NCBI GenBank assembly: GCA_023105745.1
Contig: JALGQZ010000009.1
Location: 10,080,937 to 10,144,936, forward strand
Direction of reading: 5' to 3'
DNA length: 64,000 nt
DNA from: Austropuccinia psidii
Lineage: Eukaryota > Basidiomycota > Pucciniomycetes > Pucciniales > Sphaerophragmiaceae
Notes under the pieces: model-generated
Database searches by the model: none
The model's input: the letters and a program-made list of their open reading frames with translations, nothing else
What the model was told of the DNA's origin: nothing
Shown here: positions 32,031-42,705 of the stretch, one piece after another
How positions within the stretch are numbered: the stretch's first letter is position 1
How the letters are laid out: every line of letters begins with the position of its first letter
Translations under genes and position numbers: made by a program

Positions 32031-35000
32031 TCAAAGTTGAGCTCCCCCAAGTGGGAAAGGTGAGTGTCTGTTGAGCAATCTGGTCAAAATAAGGTCTTTG
32101 AGGGCTTCCACAAAGTTATTTCTTTCCTCAATCTCTGGTTCTGATGGAAATTCTGACCACCATAAGTCTTCATCAATGAATAAATATCCATCTCCAACCC
32201 ATTTCAGTCTTCCAGTTTGATATGTTGATCCATTTAATCCAAGGTACCACTGGGCCCAAATTTGATTGAAGTAGAGACCTCTTCTTGGTAAAATTCCTAT
32301 TGAAAATGTTTTATCCCAGAATTGATTTGAGAGGTTACCTTTAATTCCCTCTTCAGTTAATAGTTCTAGGAATTGGATATTGTTCAAGTTTGCTCCTGGA
32401 AGGTGATATAAATATTTATCTTCACATAAAATTTCTTGAGCTTCATCTCCATAAATATCTTCAAAAGTGATATATGGCAAGTAAATGTAGCTGTATTCAT
32501 TTTCTAGGATGGATTCTGTTTCTTCATCTTCATTGAGAGGTTGCTGGATGAATTCAGGGTTTTCCAGTTGCCATTCATAAGGCTCTTCTTGGTTGTTCAA
32601 TGGTCTGTCCAAGAAGTTGATATGGTATGTGTCTTTTAATTTTTTGTCTCTTTCTTCCATAATTTTGAGGTCTTCTTCAATTTCATTTATAATTTCTTCA
32701 TCTGAGAGCTCATGATGTTCACTAAGTCTGACTTTCTTCTTTTTGGGTTTAGGTTTGAAAGGATTTCCATTTATTTTTTCATTTCCATCCACTAAAATCT
32801 GGAAGATTTCTTTATTATTGTAAATTGGCTTGTAAATTATATTGGGTAATTCATCTTCAGAGGTTGAGTCTTCAAGTTGTCTTTTGAGGTTGTTTGGCCA
32901 TTGAGTATTTTGTAAATCTTGACCAAATTCATTACTTTTTGGAGATATGGATAACTCTTGGGTATTCTGGGTCAAATTGATTATGGTATTATCTCTTTTT
33001 GCATTTTTATCCTTCTTTCCTGGGTTATTTCTGACCAATGTTGCCATATTGCATAAATCCATTCCTCTAGGTGGACCAGTTTGCCATCCCAGTGCTTGAG
33101 GTTTGCATATTGGCATGCATAATCTTCTTCCATCAGGCTCTTGATAACTGAGTATCTCACCTTGTTTATGGGAAAAGTCTAATCTGATATTGTTGTCTGC
33201 CAAGAAAGGTCTTCCAAGTACTGTATGGACAGATCCTTTTGCAATGAAGAAGTGAATTAGAGTTTCTTCACCTGAAGCCAAAATGATTGGAGTAAATTCT
33301 GAAAGTGCAACCAATGAAGTGGTATGGCCTCCAATTCCCCTAAGGTTCATGTTAAGATTTCTTGTTGTGAGTGAGGCTTTTATTGCTATTTCTTCTGGTA
33401 TAATGTTGAGTTCTGCACCAGTGTCCACTAATGCTCTGATAGGATATTCTTCCTTTCCAATAAAGATTTCCATAAATCCCAAAGGACAGGCATAATGAAT
33501 CTTGGGCTTTGGTATTTCTTTGAATCCAAATGTTAATAGTTTTTCTTGAAGATCCATTGAGTTGAGTGATTTAATTTTTTCCTTGTCTTTTTCTGATAAT
33601 TCTTGTAATTTATGGACAAAATTTGGTGACATCCTCAAAATTTCTTCAATGGTGAGGTTGATCTTTTGTTGCATAATTTTCTTGATAATTTTATCAATTT
33701 CCAATTTAGTTTCAACTTGTTTCTTTTGAGGCTTGCTGACTTTCTTTACTTCTTTGGGAATTTCTTCATCTGCATTTTTATTGGCAATATTTTCAATTTC
33801 CTCCTCAGGCTGGTCTGGTTTTGGAATATTGGAATTTTGGAATTTGGTGGGGATTATTACTCTTTCTTCTTCCTTTTCTTCTTCAATGTAAGTTCCTGGA
33901 ATTTCTGCTTTTCTCTTTGGCTCTTGATTTTGGGCTTGTCTTTCCATCCTTTGTTTTGTCTGTCTTAATCCAATGTGTGATTCAAAAGGGTCATTGGCTG
34001 AGGAAATGGTAGTTGGTTTCCAATTTGACCAATCTTCAACATGAGCAATTGAGGTTGTTTTATCATCTGATTTCTTTTCAGTTGGCTTAACCTCTTCTTC
34101 TTGTTTTTGTTTTACCACAGGTTTCTCCATAAATTTCTTGTTGAGTTCTGCTTGTTCTTTTGCAAAGGCCCTGACTATGTCTTTGGCACTTTCATTTCCT
34201 TCCATAGGTACTCTCTGATAATTGGGGAAGAGGTAAGATGCTCCTTGGGTTCTGACAATTCTTCTGTCCAAGTCTTCAGCAAGGTGAGTGCATCTAGTTG
34301 CTGAATGTCCTTCTTCCTTGCAGTAAGCACATTTCAATGGTGGTCTTGGAGCCATTTGAGCTGGTATGTATGGTTGATAACTGGATGAAAATGGTGGTAA
34401 AGGATTCCTTGGCCTATATGGCTGGTTATTTTGAGAGAATCTTTGCTCTTGATTGTTGTTCCAGTTCCTTCTTGGTGGATTCACTGCTTCTGAAAGGCTT
34501 TTAAGTTGATTTAAAACTTCTTTAACTGATTCTTTTCCCTCATTTCTTGGCTGAGGTTCTGGTTGTGGAGGATTTTTGATCTTTTGGGTGAGTTCTTTTA
34601 CTTGTTTTAAAACTTCATCCCAGCTTTCATCCTCAAATCTTGTTTTCTTTTCTGGAGGTTTTGGTTTAGAAAATTCTTTTTGTTGAATCAGTACCTTGGC
34701 CTCCAAGTCTTGTTCAATGTATAATTTCAAAATATCCAATCTTGGAATGATGTAACCCCCATCCAAGGCTTGAACCATAGCTCTGTCTTTAATCATTTCT
34801 TTGTAAATTGATTCTTGAACACTAGTGGAAAGGCTGGCCAATATTTCCTGGTTATGATTGATATCACCTTGGATATATTGGTATCTTTTGAGGTAAGTGA
34901 TGATTGCTTCATATTCCCCAATGAATTTTCTGTATTGAGTCATGTTTCTTATTCCACCTTCTTGTTGAGTTTTTGTGAATAAATCAGTTATTGAGGATAA

Positions 35001-35660
35001 TCTGTATCTTCTTTCAGGTGAGACTGTTCCCCATCTTCTTTTCATATCCACTTTTAATTGATCCCAATCAGCTGTTTCATATCCTGGCATTCCTTCAATA
35101 TGATAACTTATTTCTTCATTTTTTGTCCAAAATGCTATTTGTCTTGCAATGTCTCTTCCACTTGCTCCTTCAATTTCTGCAATATTTTCAACCTTTTTGA
35201 TGAATCTTTCAACATCCTTTCCATCAAACCACAAGTTATAGTCCTTGGCTCTGATTTTCACTATTGGAGTAGTGTTTCTTGGAATTTCTTGATGTAATGG
35301 AGTTGGCATTTGGGAAGAAATGTTGACTCTTCTTGGTAAGGTACTTTGCCTTTGTTCTGTATAAGGTGTTGATGTGGCCATGGGTCTAGGATAAGGTGAA
35401 GGTGATCCATGCTGCCTGAATGATCTTGGAAGGGTGGTTTGTTCTTCAAGTGGACTATTTTGTGGAGTATAACTTGATGATTTATTTTTCCCTTCTTTTT
35501 TGATTAATGCTAGTAATTCTGCTTGCATTTCTAGCATCTTTTGCTGAAGTCTCTCTGTTGAAGACATTTCTTCCTGTCCTTCCACAGTTTCTTCATTAAG
35601 GTTTTCTTCCTGGATTTCTTCAATACTGGCAGGTAATTTTGATGATGAAGGTTTATCCAT
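32031..35660 (-). CDS. Element D gag-protease polyprotein
   Basis: 1209 codons from the first ATG (35658-35660). The frame is open about 90 codons further upstream, to a TAA near 35930, but without ATG, so a non-AUG start or upstream exon is possible. Order: Ser/Pro/Gln-rich N-terminus; capsid (~135-320, with LWFDGKDVERFIKKVE); CCHC knuckle CAYCKEEGHSATRC (444-457); charged linker; aspartic protease ALVDTGAELNIIP (~743-755) and VLGRPFLADN (~814-823); then an unusual ~380-residue C-terminal extension with a PKKKKVRL basic cluster and a Trp-rich domain (~1055-1195) duplicated in the ORF at 30126-30812. It builds the particle, packages RNA and processes proteins. Protease in the gag frame and the long tail after it are atypical. 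Confidence 0.9.
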   Translation of the reverse strand: MDKPSSSKLPASIEEIQEENLNEETVEGQEEMSSTERLQQKMLEMQAELLALIKKEGKNKSSSYTPQNSPLEEQTTLPRSFRQHGSPSPYPRPMATSTPYTEQRQSTLPRRVNISSQMPTPLHQEIPRNTTPIVKIRAKDYNLWFDGKDVERFIKKVENIAEIEGASGRDIARQIAFWTKNEEISYHIEGMPGYETADWDQLKVDMKRRWGTVSPERRYRLSSITDLFTKTQQEGGIRNMTQYRKFIGEYEAIITYLKRYQYIQGDINHNQEILASLSTSVQESIYKEMIKDRAMVQALDGGYIIPRLDILKLYIEQDLEAKVLIQQKEFSKPKPPEKKTRFEDESWDEVLKQVKELTQKIKNPPQPEPQPRNEGKESVKEVLNQLKSLSEAVNPPRRNWNNNQEQRFSQNNQPYRPRNPLPPFSSSYQPYIPAQMAPRPPLKCAYCKEEGHSATRCTHLAEDLDRRIVRTQGASYLFPNYQRVPMEGNESAKDIVRAFAKEQAELNKKFMEKPVVKQKQEEEVKPTEKKSDDKTTSIAHVEDWSNWKPTTISSANDPFESHIGLRQTKQRMERQAQNQEPKRKAEIPGTYIEEEKEEERVIIPTKFQNSNIPKPDQPEEEIENIANKNADEEIPKEVKKVSKPQKKQVETKLEIDKIIKKIMQQKINLTIEEILRMSPNFVHKLQELSEKDKEKIKSLNSMDLQEKLLTFGFKEIPKPKIHYACPLGFMEIFIGKEEYPIRALVDTGAELNIIPEEIAIKASLTTRNLNMNLRGIGGHTTSLVALSEFTPIILASGEETLIHFFIAKGSVHTVLGRPFLADNNIRLDFSHKQGEILSYQEPDGRRLCMPICKPQALGWQTGPPRGMDLCNMATLVRNNPGKKDKNAKRDNTIINLTQNTQELSISPKSNEFGQDLQNTQWPNNLKRQLEDSTSEDELPNIIYKPIYNNKEIFQILVDGNEKINGNPFKPKPKKKKVRLSEHHELSDEEIINEIEEDLKIMEERDKKLKDTYHINFLDRPLNNQEEPYEWQLENPEFIQQPLNEDEETESILENEYSYIYLPYITFEDIYGDEAQEILCEDKYLYHLPGANLNNIQFLELLTEEGIKGNLSNQFWDKTFSIGILPRRGLYFNQIWAQWYLGLNGSTYQTGRLKWVGDGYLFIDEDLWWSEFPSEPEIEERNNFVEALKDLILTRLLNRHSPFPLGGAQL

Positions 35661-36039
35661 TTTTGATTGATTTATTTCTTCCTTTAAGTTTGGTGTTGAG
35701 TTATTGATTTTATTTCTTTCAAGGAGATCAAGGAAGAATTTTTCCACAACCTTCAAGTCCCTTTTATTGGTTCTTGGTGTTGCAATAGGAAAATTAGAAT
35801 ATTTTTCTGATTCCTCCCCTACTTCTGTTTCTTGTTTGGGTGGATAATAGTAATGGTCAGAGTGAGTTGATGATTCAGATTTTTGAGATGATGGTTTTGG
35901 CTGATTTTGATTATTTGAATCCAGTTTTTGTTATAAAAAATAGTATTCTTGGAGTAGTTAAGAATTTTATAATTTATTGATTTTTTAATTTATTTTTTTA
36001 TTGAAGTTGAGGTTATCTGGCCACTGTTGGGACACCAGA
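35661..36039 (-). other. 5' leader and PBS of element D
   Basis: Two bases from the 5' LTR the sense strand reads TGGTGTCCCAACAGTGGCC, beginning with the TGG expected to pair with a tRNA CCA end. The tRNA was not identified. The rest is AT-rich leader followed by the ATG-less upward extension of the gag frame. Confidence 0.65.
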
Positions 36040-38024
36040 TGTGGGAACTCCTCTTGTGTGGGATTAAAATGAGGCAGTACCTGGAGGGGGAAATCACAGG
36101 TAACTAGTTTTGAATTGCTAATAACTCCTGTAACCAAGGGTGGCAAGGGTGTATTGCCTGCCCCTCCTAAAATACTGAACAAAATCTTCCTTGGAGCTCA
36201 CAAACCAAAATAAAATTAGTAAGTGGCTTTACAACTGCAGAAGACAAAATTCAGCAGTCTCAGATCAGACCTATTCAATAAATAATATGAAAAATAATGT
36301 TAGTTATTTTGGTTAAATTTGATATTTTAATGGAATACTTGTCTGTTTAATTTTAATATTTTTTGGTTAAATTGAGGTGAGTGGTTTCTTCTTGGTGATA
36401 AATCCTTGGTAGGATGGGTTATTTAAGGTTTTCTGAAAAATTTGATGGGTGTTGATAAAGGTAATTTTGTTAAGTTAAAGTTTTAATATAGTAAAATAAT
36501 TTATTTTTTAAAGGTTTGTTATTTCTTTAAGAGTGGTTAATAATAAGATAAAACTGTATTTGTTAAATTTAAAAGGTAAGATTCTTTGATATTGGATTTT
36601 TAAAGGGATAAGTTATTTTTAAGTATTGATAATGGTGTTAATTTTACTGGATAAAGTATTTTAATAGAGTAGTAACCTTAATCTTGGGTACTGGGTAATT
36701 TTTTATTTTTATTTTTAATAATAATAAGATTCCACTGAGCTTAGCTACTGGGTAATCTTCAACACTATACTTCCACTGAGCTTAGCTACTGGGCAAGTAA
36801 ATTTACTATAATATACTGGACTACCTCCCAGGTGAGGGATGAATTATTCCTATGCTCCTACTGTGCAGTGGATATAAGTTGCATGGGATATAATTTTCAT
36901 GGGGGGGGATTTTGAAATTTGGGGGAGAGAGCCCCTCTATTTATACCTTTTGGGAGCCCAGGAGGCCCTCCATGGGAGCTGTCTTTTTCCACTTTAATTC
37001 CTCTTGATTTCATCATGTGACTCCATTTTTGGTGAGGACCTTTCTTGCATGGGTCAGGTGATTTAAGGTTTGGTGATAATTTTCTCTCTGCACAGCCTCC
37101 ATTCATCACATGATTGTCTTTTGGTGAACTGATTATGATGTGATCTTCTTGGATTTTCCTTGCATGCATGAGGTGATTTCATTTTGGCTGAGGATTTTTT
37201 CTTGTGCACAGCCTCTTTTCTGTCACATGATATTCTGTTGGTGGATGCAGTATCACATGATGACCTTGTAATTCCTTTGCATATGTCCTATTTTGGGTTT
37301 GGTAGAAGTGGCTGTGTAATTTATGCAGGTGTCATGTTTGTTTTTCTTCTTTTTGAACTTTAAAATTAAGTCAGGTGATAATTTCTTGCACTGGTGAATT
37401 TACTGTTTTTTATGAGATGATGTGATTTTTGATTTTGACACATGCTGTGCATAGTCATGTGGTTGAGATTTAATTGGAATTGTGTACTGCATGCAGCCTG
37501 TTGTAACTAGCTTTAGTTTGCATGAGGTGATGAGTGGTGTATGTAATTATGATTCTGTTTTAAGGTTTTAAGTGGTGTTACTGTGGATATAAGATAAGGT
37601 ACTCCTGTGGCTGTGTTGTAAATGAATTGCAGGAATTCCATGGGGTTTGGCTTTGCATCATGTGACCTTTCTATGTTGAGTGATAGGTTGCTGTGTAATT
37701 CATGCAGGTTTCCTTTTCTTGCTGCATGAGTCCTGTGGCTATAAAGGGGTGTAATTTAAAGGGTGGTACCTTGTTTGTTGTAACTAGTTTACTATATGTA
37801 ACTTGATTTTACATATGCATAATGAAATTGAATAATTTATTTAAACACATACACTGCCCTTTGGTGCCTGTGCAATGGTTTTATGAGTTAAATCCAGCTT
37901 CTTGCTGTAAAATTGACCTTTTGGGTGTAAATTTGAGTGTAAGTCTGCCTGTAGGCTGGAATTACTGGGGTTTTGGGGTACTATGAGCTTGAGCCTGGTG
38001 AAAAAAATGGTATGGAATACCACA
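36040..38024 (-). repeat. 5' LTR of element D
   Basis: 1,985 bp, nearly identical to 17997-19981. Ends are perfect and the CTAC duplication follows at 38025-38028. It would drive transcription on the reverse strand. Confidence 0.92.
36938..36945 (-). promoter_or_regulatory. TATA box of the element D 5' LTR
   Basis: The sense strand reads GGTATAAATAGAGGGG. This is a canonical TATAAATA with GC-rich flanks, conserved in both LTRs. It is the likely core promoter for the 20-kb transcript. Confidence 0.6.
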
Positions 38025-41000
38025 CTACTAAACACCTAACCAAGAATGTCTACACCTCTGAATCAAAATGAGGGTACAGGGATTCCCAATCCACAAGTAT
38101 TGGATATTTAAAATTCACAGTTAAAAAATGAATTTTCTATTTCATTTCATAACTTGGAACCATCAATGAGCCAAGCACTCTTGAATGAAGTTCCAAAACT
38201 TAAATAATTGCCTCACTTCAGTGGTCAAGGAGAATATGACCATATGGAATTAATCAGAGGTATTGACATGATCAAAGAGGATTTTGAATTACCAGAAAGA
38301 TTGGTAACAGCTAGATTTAACACCTTATTTACCAACTCAGCTCACAGATGGTATATCAAATTGAGACAAGCACATGGACACCAAAGTTGGACTTGGTCAA
38401 AAACCCAAATTATCAACAAATGGGCCAATGATGCTTGGAGGTTCAAGGTTGAGACAGCCTTTGAATCCGCAAAATTCAATTCTGATAAGGACGAAGCCTT
38501 ACCATGGTTTTGCCAACAAAAAGACAGACTAACAGCATTATAACCTGACATGTCAGAATTTATGATCCACAGAAAGATTCTGAGACAATGTGGAGGTGAC
38601 TTAGAGCATGCTGTCAAAAGCAGGACTACTGAACAATCTTCAGCAGAGGATATTATCAATATATTAGAAGAAGTAACCACCAGAATGAAAAATTTGTTCT
38701 AGTAGGGAGAATCTCAAAACAAGGCTTAATACACCTTGGAAGGATTTTGTGGATGAAAACCCCAAAGAAAATTCTAATAATGTTGAGTATAAATCTTCAG
38801 ATACAGTCAGAAAGTGCCATATTTGCCAAAGCACCACCCATCTAGCCAATAAATGTTCAAAAAGGGGGAAATCAATGAAATTGATATTGAAAAGGAACCT
38901 GATGTTGAAAAAGATGACATAATTGAAGACAATTCAGATGATAAGTCATCAATATTTGCTGAATCTTCAAAAGATATAGAAAATATCAATGCCACTTTTG
39001 AAATCATGCAATCTTATTCCCACTTGCTACAATTGAGCAATGGTTGACTTGATTTATCAAAAGTTCTAGATGCACAACTTATGAAAACAAATCCAAACAG
39101 GGGGAAAGTTTATACAGCTGGTAACTCCTGTATAACAGAAGTGGTGATTGAAAACAAGCCCACTAAGCTTTTGATTGACCCAGGAACCTTCTGCTCTTGT
39201 GTTGGAAAATCTTTTCTTGCAACTTGTTTACCAAATTTTGAAGACCAATTTTTTCCAATTGATGGTATTAAATTCAATAGTGCAAGTAATCCAATGAAAG
39301 CATTAGGAATTTTTGAGACCAATTTCATATTCCCACACATTAATGGTAATTTAAGAATCACAGTTAAATTTGTTGTTATGGAAAACTGCTCTAGTACCCA
39401 TTTTATACTGGGAATTGACTATTTAATAATGTATGGGATAGATTTGCATAACAACAAAGACAGATAACTTACTATTGGAGACAATAAGCATCAGAAATTT
39501 GCCTTTTTACCATTTAAAAGACAAATTACAGTAAATAAAGCATCACCAGTCAACTTATAGTTGGAAAAATTCAAATCTTAACAGTTGAAGGAGGCTGAAA
39601 TAAGCCTTAATCTGACTGATAAACAAGGAAATGAACTTTCTTCCCTTTTTTATGACCACAAAATGCCATTTGCTTCAGACAAAGAACCTCTATGAGCAAT
39701 TATTGGTCATGAAGTTTACATCATTCTTAATATTGAGAGACCTTATCCACCACTCTTGAAGAGACCTGAATACCCAGCAAGTCCCAAGTCAAGAGAAGGT
39801 CTGGCAACTCATATCAAAGTACTTCTAGACCTTGGTGTAATAAGGAAAGTTGGCCATAATGAAGAAGTATAAATACCAAACACCAATCATAGTGGCATGG
39901 CATAATTGAAAATTCAGAATGGTGGGAGACCTTCAAGCTGTGAACACTTACACTATTCCAGATAGGTACCCAATACCAAAACTCCAAATTTCCCTTACTC
40001 AAATATCTCAAGCAGTGTATATAACCACTATGTATTCACTTAAAGGATTCCATCAAAATGTGGGGACACCAAGAGCAAGAAAATATTTGAGAATTATTGT
40101 TCATTGTGGAGTGTATGAATATTAAAGAATTCCCTTTGGTATCAAAAATGCACCTTCACACTTCCAAAGAATTATTAATTAAATCTTCCCTGAAGAATTT
40201 TCAGAGAGATGGTTAATCATTTACATTTATTACATTATTGTCTGTTCCAAGACTTGGGAAGAGCACATGTACAGATTGTCCAGAGTTTTGACAAAGGTTC
40301 AATCAGTGAACATGAAAATCTCTTTGAAGAAATGTCATTTTGGATTTAAAGAACTTAAAGCACTAGGACATGTTGTATCTGGCTTGTCCCTTGGAATTGA
40401 CAAAAACAAATTTGAAGAAGTATTTCTAAAACCCATGCCTCAGAACAAAAAGGGAATTCAGTAATTTTTAGGTTTTGCAGGATATTACAGGAAACACATT
40501 AAAGATTTTGCATCCATAGCAAGACCACTTTATAAATTGTGTGACAAAGACACAGTATTTGAACTGACTGTTGACAGAGTCAAAGCTTTTGAGTCTCTAA
40601 GAGAAGCATTGACCACTGCTCCACTCTTACTGATGCCAGACTTCAAGTTGCCTTTTAAATTTTGCATTGATGCATCAGGGGATGGGCTGGGTGCTGCACT
40701 TCACCAAGTTCAGATAATAAATGATAAACCTGTGGAAGGACCCATATGTTTCATATCCAGGCAAATCAAACCAACTGAAGCCAGATATGGAGAAAGTCAA
40801 ATTGAATGTCTATGTCTTGTCTGGGCCTTGGAAAAATCAAACTACTTCTTAGAGGGATGTGCTTTTGAAGTGATAACAGATTGTACAGCTGTCAAATAAC
40901 TTTTAAACATGAAAACACCTAACAGACATATGCTCAGATGGGAAATAGCCATACAAGAATACAGAGGCAATATGAAAATTTTTCATAAAGATGGGAATGT

Positions 41001-42682
41001 TCATAAAAATGCAGATGGACTAAGCAGATGGCCATTACCAAATGATATTGATAATCCTGCTTATGTGCCAGAAGAAGCTTCACCACAAATCCCAATAGAA
41101 GGAATAAGTGTTACAGACTTGAACACCACCTTCTTTGAAGAAGTAAGAAATAGTTACACTCAAGATAATAATTGTATCATCTTATGCAAATTGCTTAACA
41201 AAGACTGTGAAGACAACTCTCTAATACATGCCTTGGATGAAGTATGGAAGAAATCTTATAATTAAGGAATATTTCACCTGCTGGATGGTATAATTTACCA
41301 CAGGACCAAGCATACATGTGCCATGACAGTTCTGGAGAGGTCATTGATAAATCTTGTACTGAAAAGAATGCCATGACAGCCCCTTTTCAGGACATCTGTC
41401 TGAAGACAGAACAAGAGAAAACATAATGACCTGCATGTGGTGGCCAATGTGGAAGAAAGATGTTGCAGAGCATTGCAAAACCTGTGACAGATGCCAAAGG
41501 GCAAAAAATTCCACTGGAAAGAGACTTGGAAATATGATCAAAATCCAAGAAACCAGCAGACCTTGGGAAATTGTCCATATGGATTTGGTAACTGGCCTAC
41601 CACCAGGAGGTGACAGAAGTTAAAATTCTTTCCTAGTGATTGTAGACAGATTCAGTAAAACTCCAATCTTTTTACCATGTCACAAAGATGATACAGCCAT
41701 GGATACAGCTCTTCTGATATGGGTTAGAGTAGTGTCATGGACTGGCATATTCACAAATATCATTAGTGACTGGGATCCCAAATTCACTTCAGCACTATGG
41801 ACAAATCTTCACCAATTATTTGGCACTAAGCTGTCTTTATCTACAGCCTACCACCCACAAACTGATGGTCTGGCTGAAAGGATGATCCAGACCTTAGAGG
41901 ACATGGTGAGAAGAATTTGTGCATATGGCCTTGAATTCAAAGATTGTGATTGATTTACCCATGATTGGTGTACTCTGTTGACAGCACTGGAATTAGCATA
42001 TAAAACATCAATACATGCCAGTACCAATCAAACTCCTGCTCTTCTAGAAAAGGGATGGAACCCAAAATTACCTCAAGATTCCTTGAGGAAAGATTTGATT
42101 GAAATACATCCCACAGCTGCTAGCTTCAAGGGAATGCTTGAAAAAGCTAGAAAGAATGAAGTAAAGTGCATGGAAGACTCTTTTGCATATGCTAAGGAAA
42201 AATGGGATAAATCACATGCAACTATGGATTTCCCAGTGGGGGATTTAGTTCTTTTATCCACCATTAATTTCAATAACATCAAAGGATGTAAAAAACTGAA
42301 AGACTCCTTTGGAGGACCTTTTTTTATTAAGGCCCTCCATGGAGAAAATGCTGTTGAAGTAGAGTTATCTGAAGAACTTAGCAATAAGCATCCTACATTT
42401 CCAGTGAGCTTGATAAAGCCATATGAATCTAGTGAAGCTGAAAAATTTCCCTTGAGGAACAAAGTTTGCCAAGTTATACCTCCTATTGAGTCATTTGGTA
42501 GTAAGAAAATTACCAAAGTTCTCAAAGAAAGAAATTTTAGAACCAACAAAGTAAGGGAATACCTTGTTAGGTACAGTGACCCAACTTGTGAAGATGAATG
42601 GTTTCCAGAAAAAGACATACCTGAAGCTACTAAACTTCTCAGAAGGCTCAAAATCACTAGAAATAACAATATTGCAAAGTAA
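38025..42682 (+). pseudogene. Element B gag (3' part) to pol remnant
   Basis: After element D, the capsid resumes (FSGQGEYDHMEL near 38218, KWANDAWRF near 38421) and stops at 38541. The CCHC knuckle (CHICQSTTHLANKC, near 38816) is in a different frame. The protease near 39170 reads IDPG in place of DSG. RT runs 39720-40480 with several stops; its catalytic box reads YIYY, both Asp lost. RNase H ends ADGLSRW (near 41015). Integrase (41426-41950) keeps HMDLVT but reads SDWDPKFTS, with stops near 41262 and 41951. The last 234 codons (41978-42682) hold the GPF module (SFGGPFFIK) and the chromodomain-like tail (YLVRYSDP...EWFPEKDIP) and are intact. Not functional. Confidence 0.85.
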
Positions 42683-42705
42683 TAATCTTTTTTAGGGGGA
42701 GGGAA
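42683..42705 (+). other. Polypurine tract of element B
   Basis: AGGGGGAGGGAA follows a T-run immediately before the 3' LTR, as expected for plus-strand priming. Confidence 0.65.

Larger units (their letters stand above)
17997..38024 (-). mobile_element. Element D: giant, recent, apparently intact gypsy retrotransposon
   Basis: 20,028 bp between two 1,985-bp LTRs with perfect ends TGTGG...CCACA and a CTAC duplication (17993-17996 and 38025-38028). The LTRs differ at about four positions by eye. In the reverse-strand sense the order is 5' LTR, PBS, gag-protease, hairpin array H1 with two accessory ORFs, AT-rich DNA, hairpin array H2, hairpin array H3, an internal polypurine tract lying between groups of H3 copies, RT-RNase H-integrase, 3' polypurine tract, 3' LTR. 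Pol lies 8.8 kb downstream of gag instead of being fused to it. Its pol is only distantly related to that of A, B, C and E (FIDD rather than YIDD/YVDD, no chromodomain-like tail). It is the youngest insertion seen here. Confidence 0.92.

Noticed and set aside
33283..35297. Forward-strand frames opposite the element D gag
   Set aside because: Hydrophobic-looking only because they are antisense to charged, Lys/Glu-rich coding sequence.
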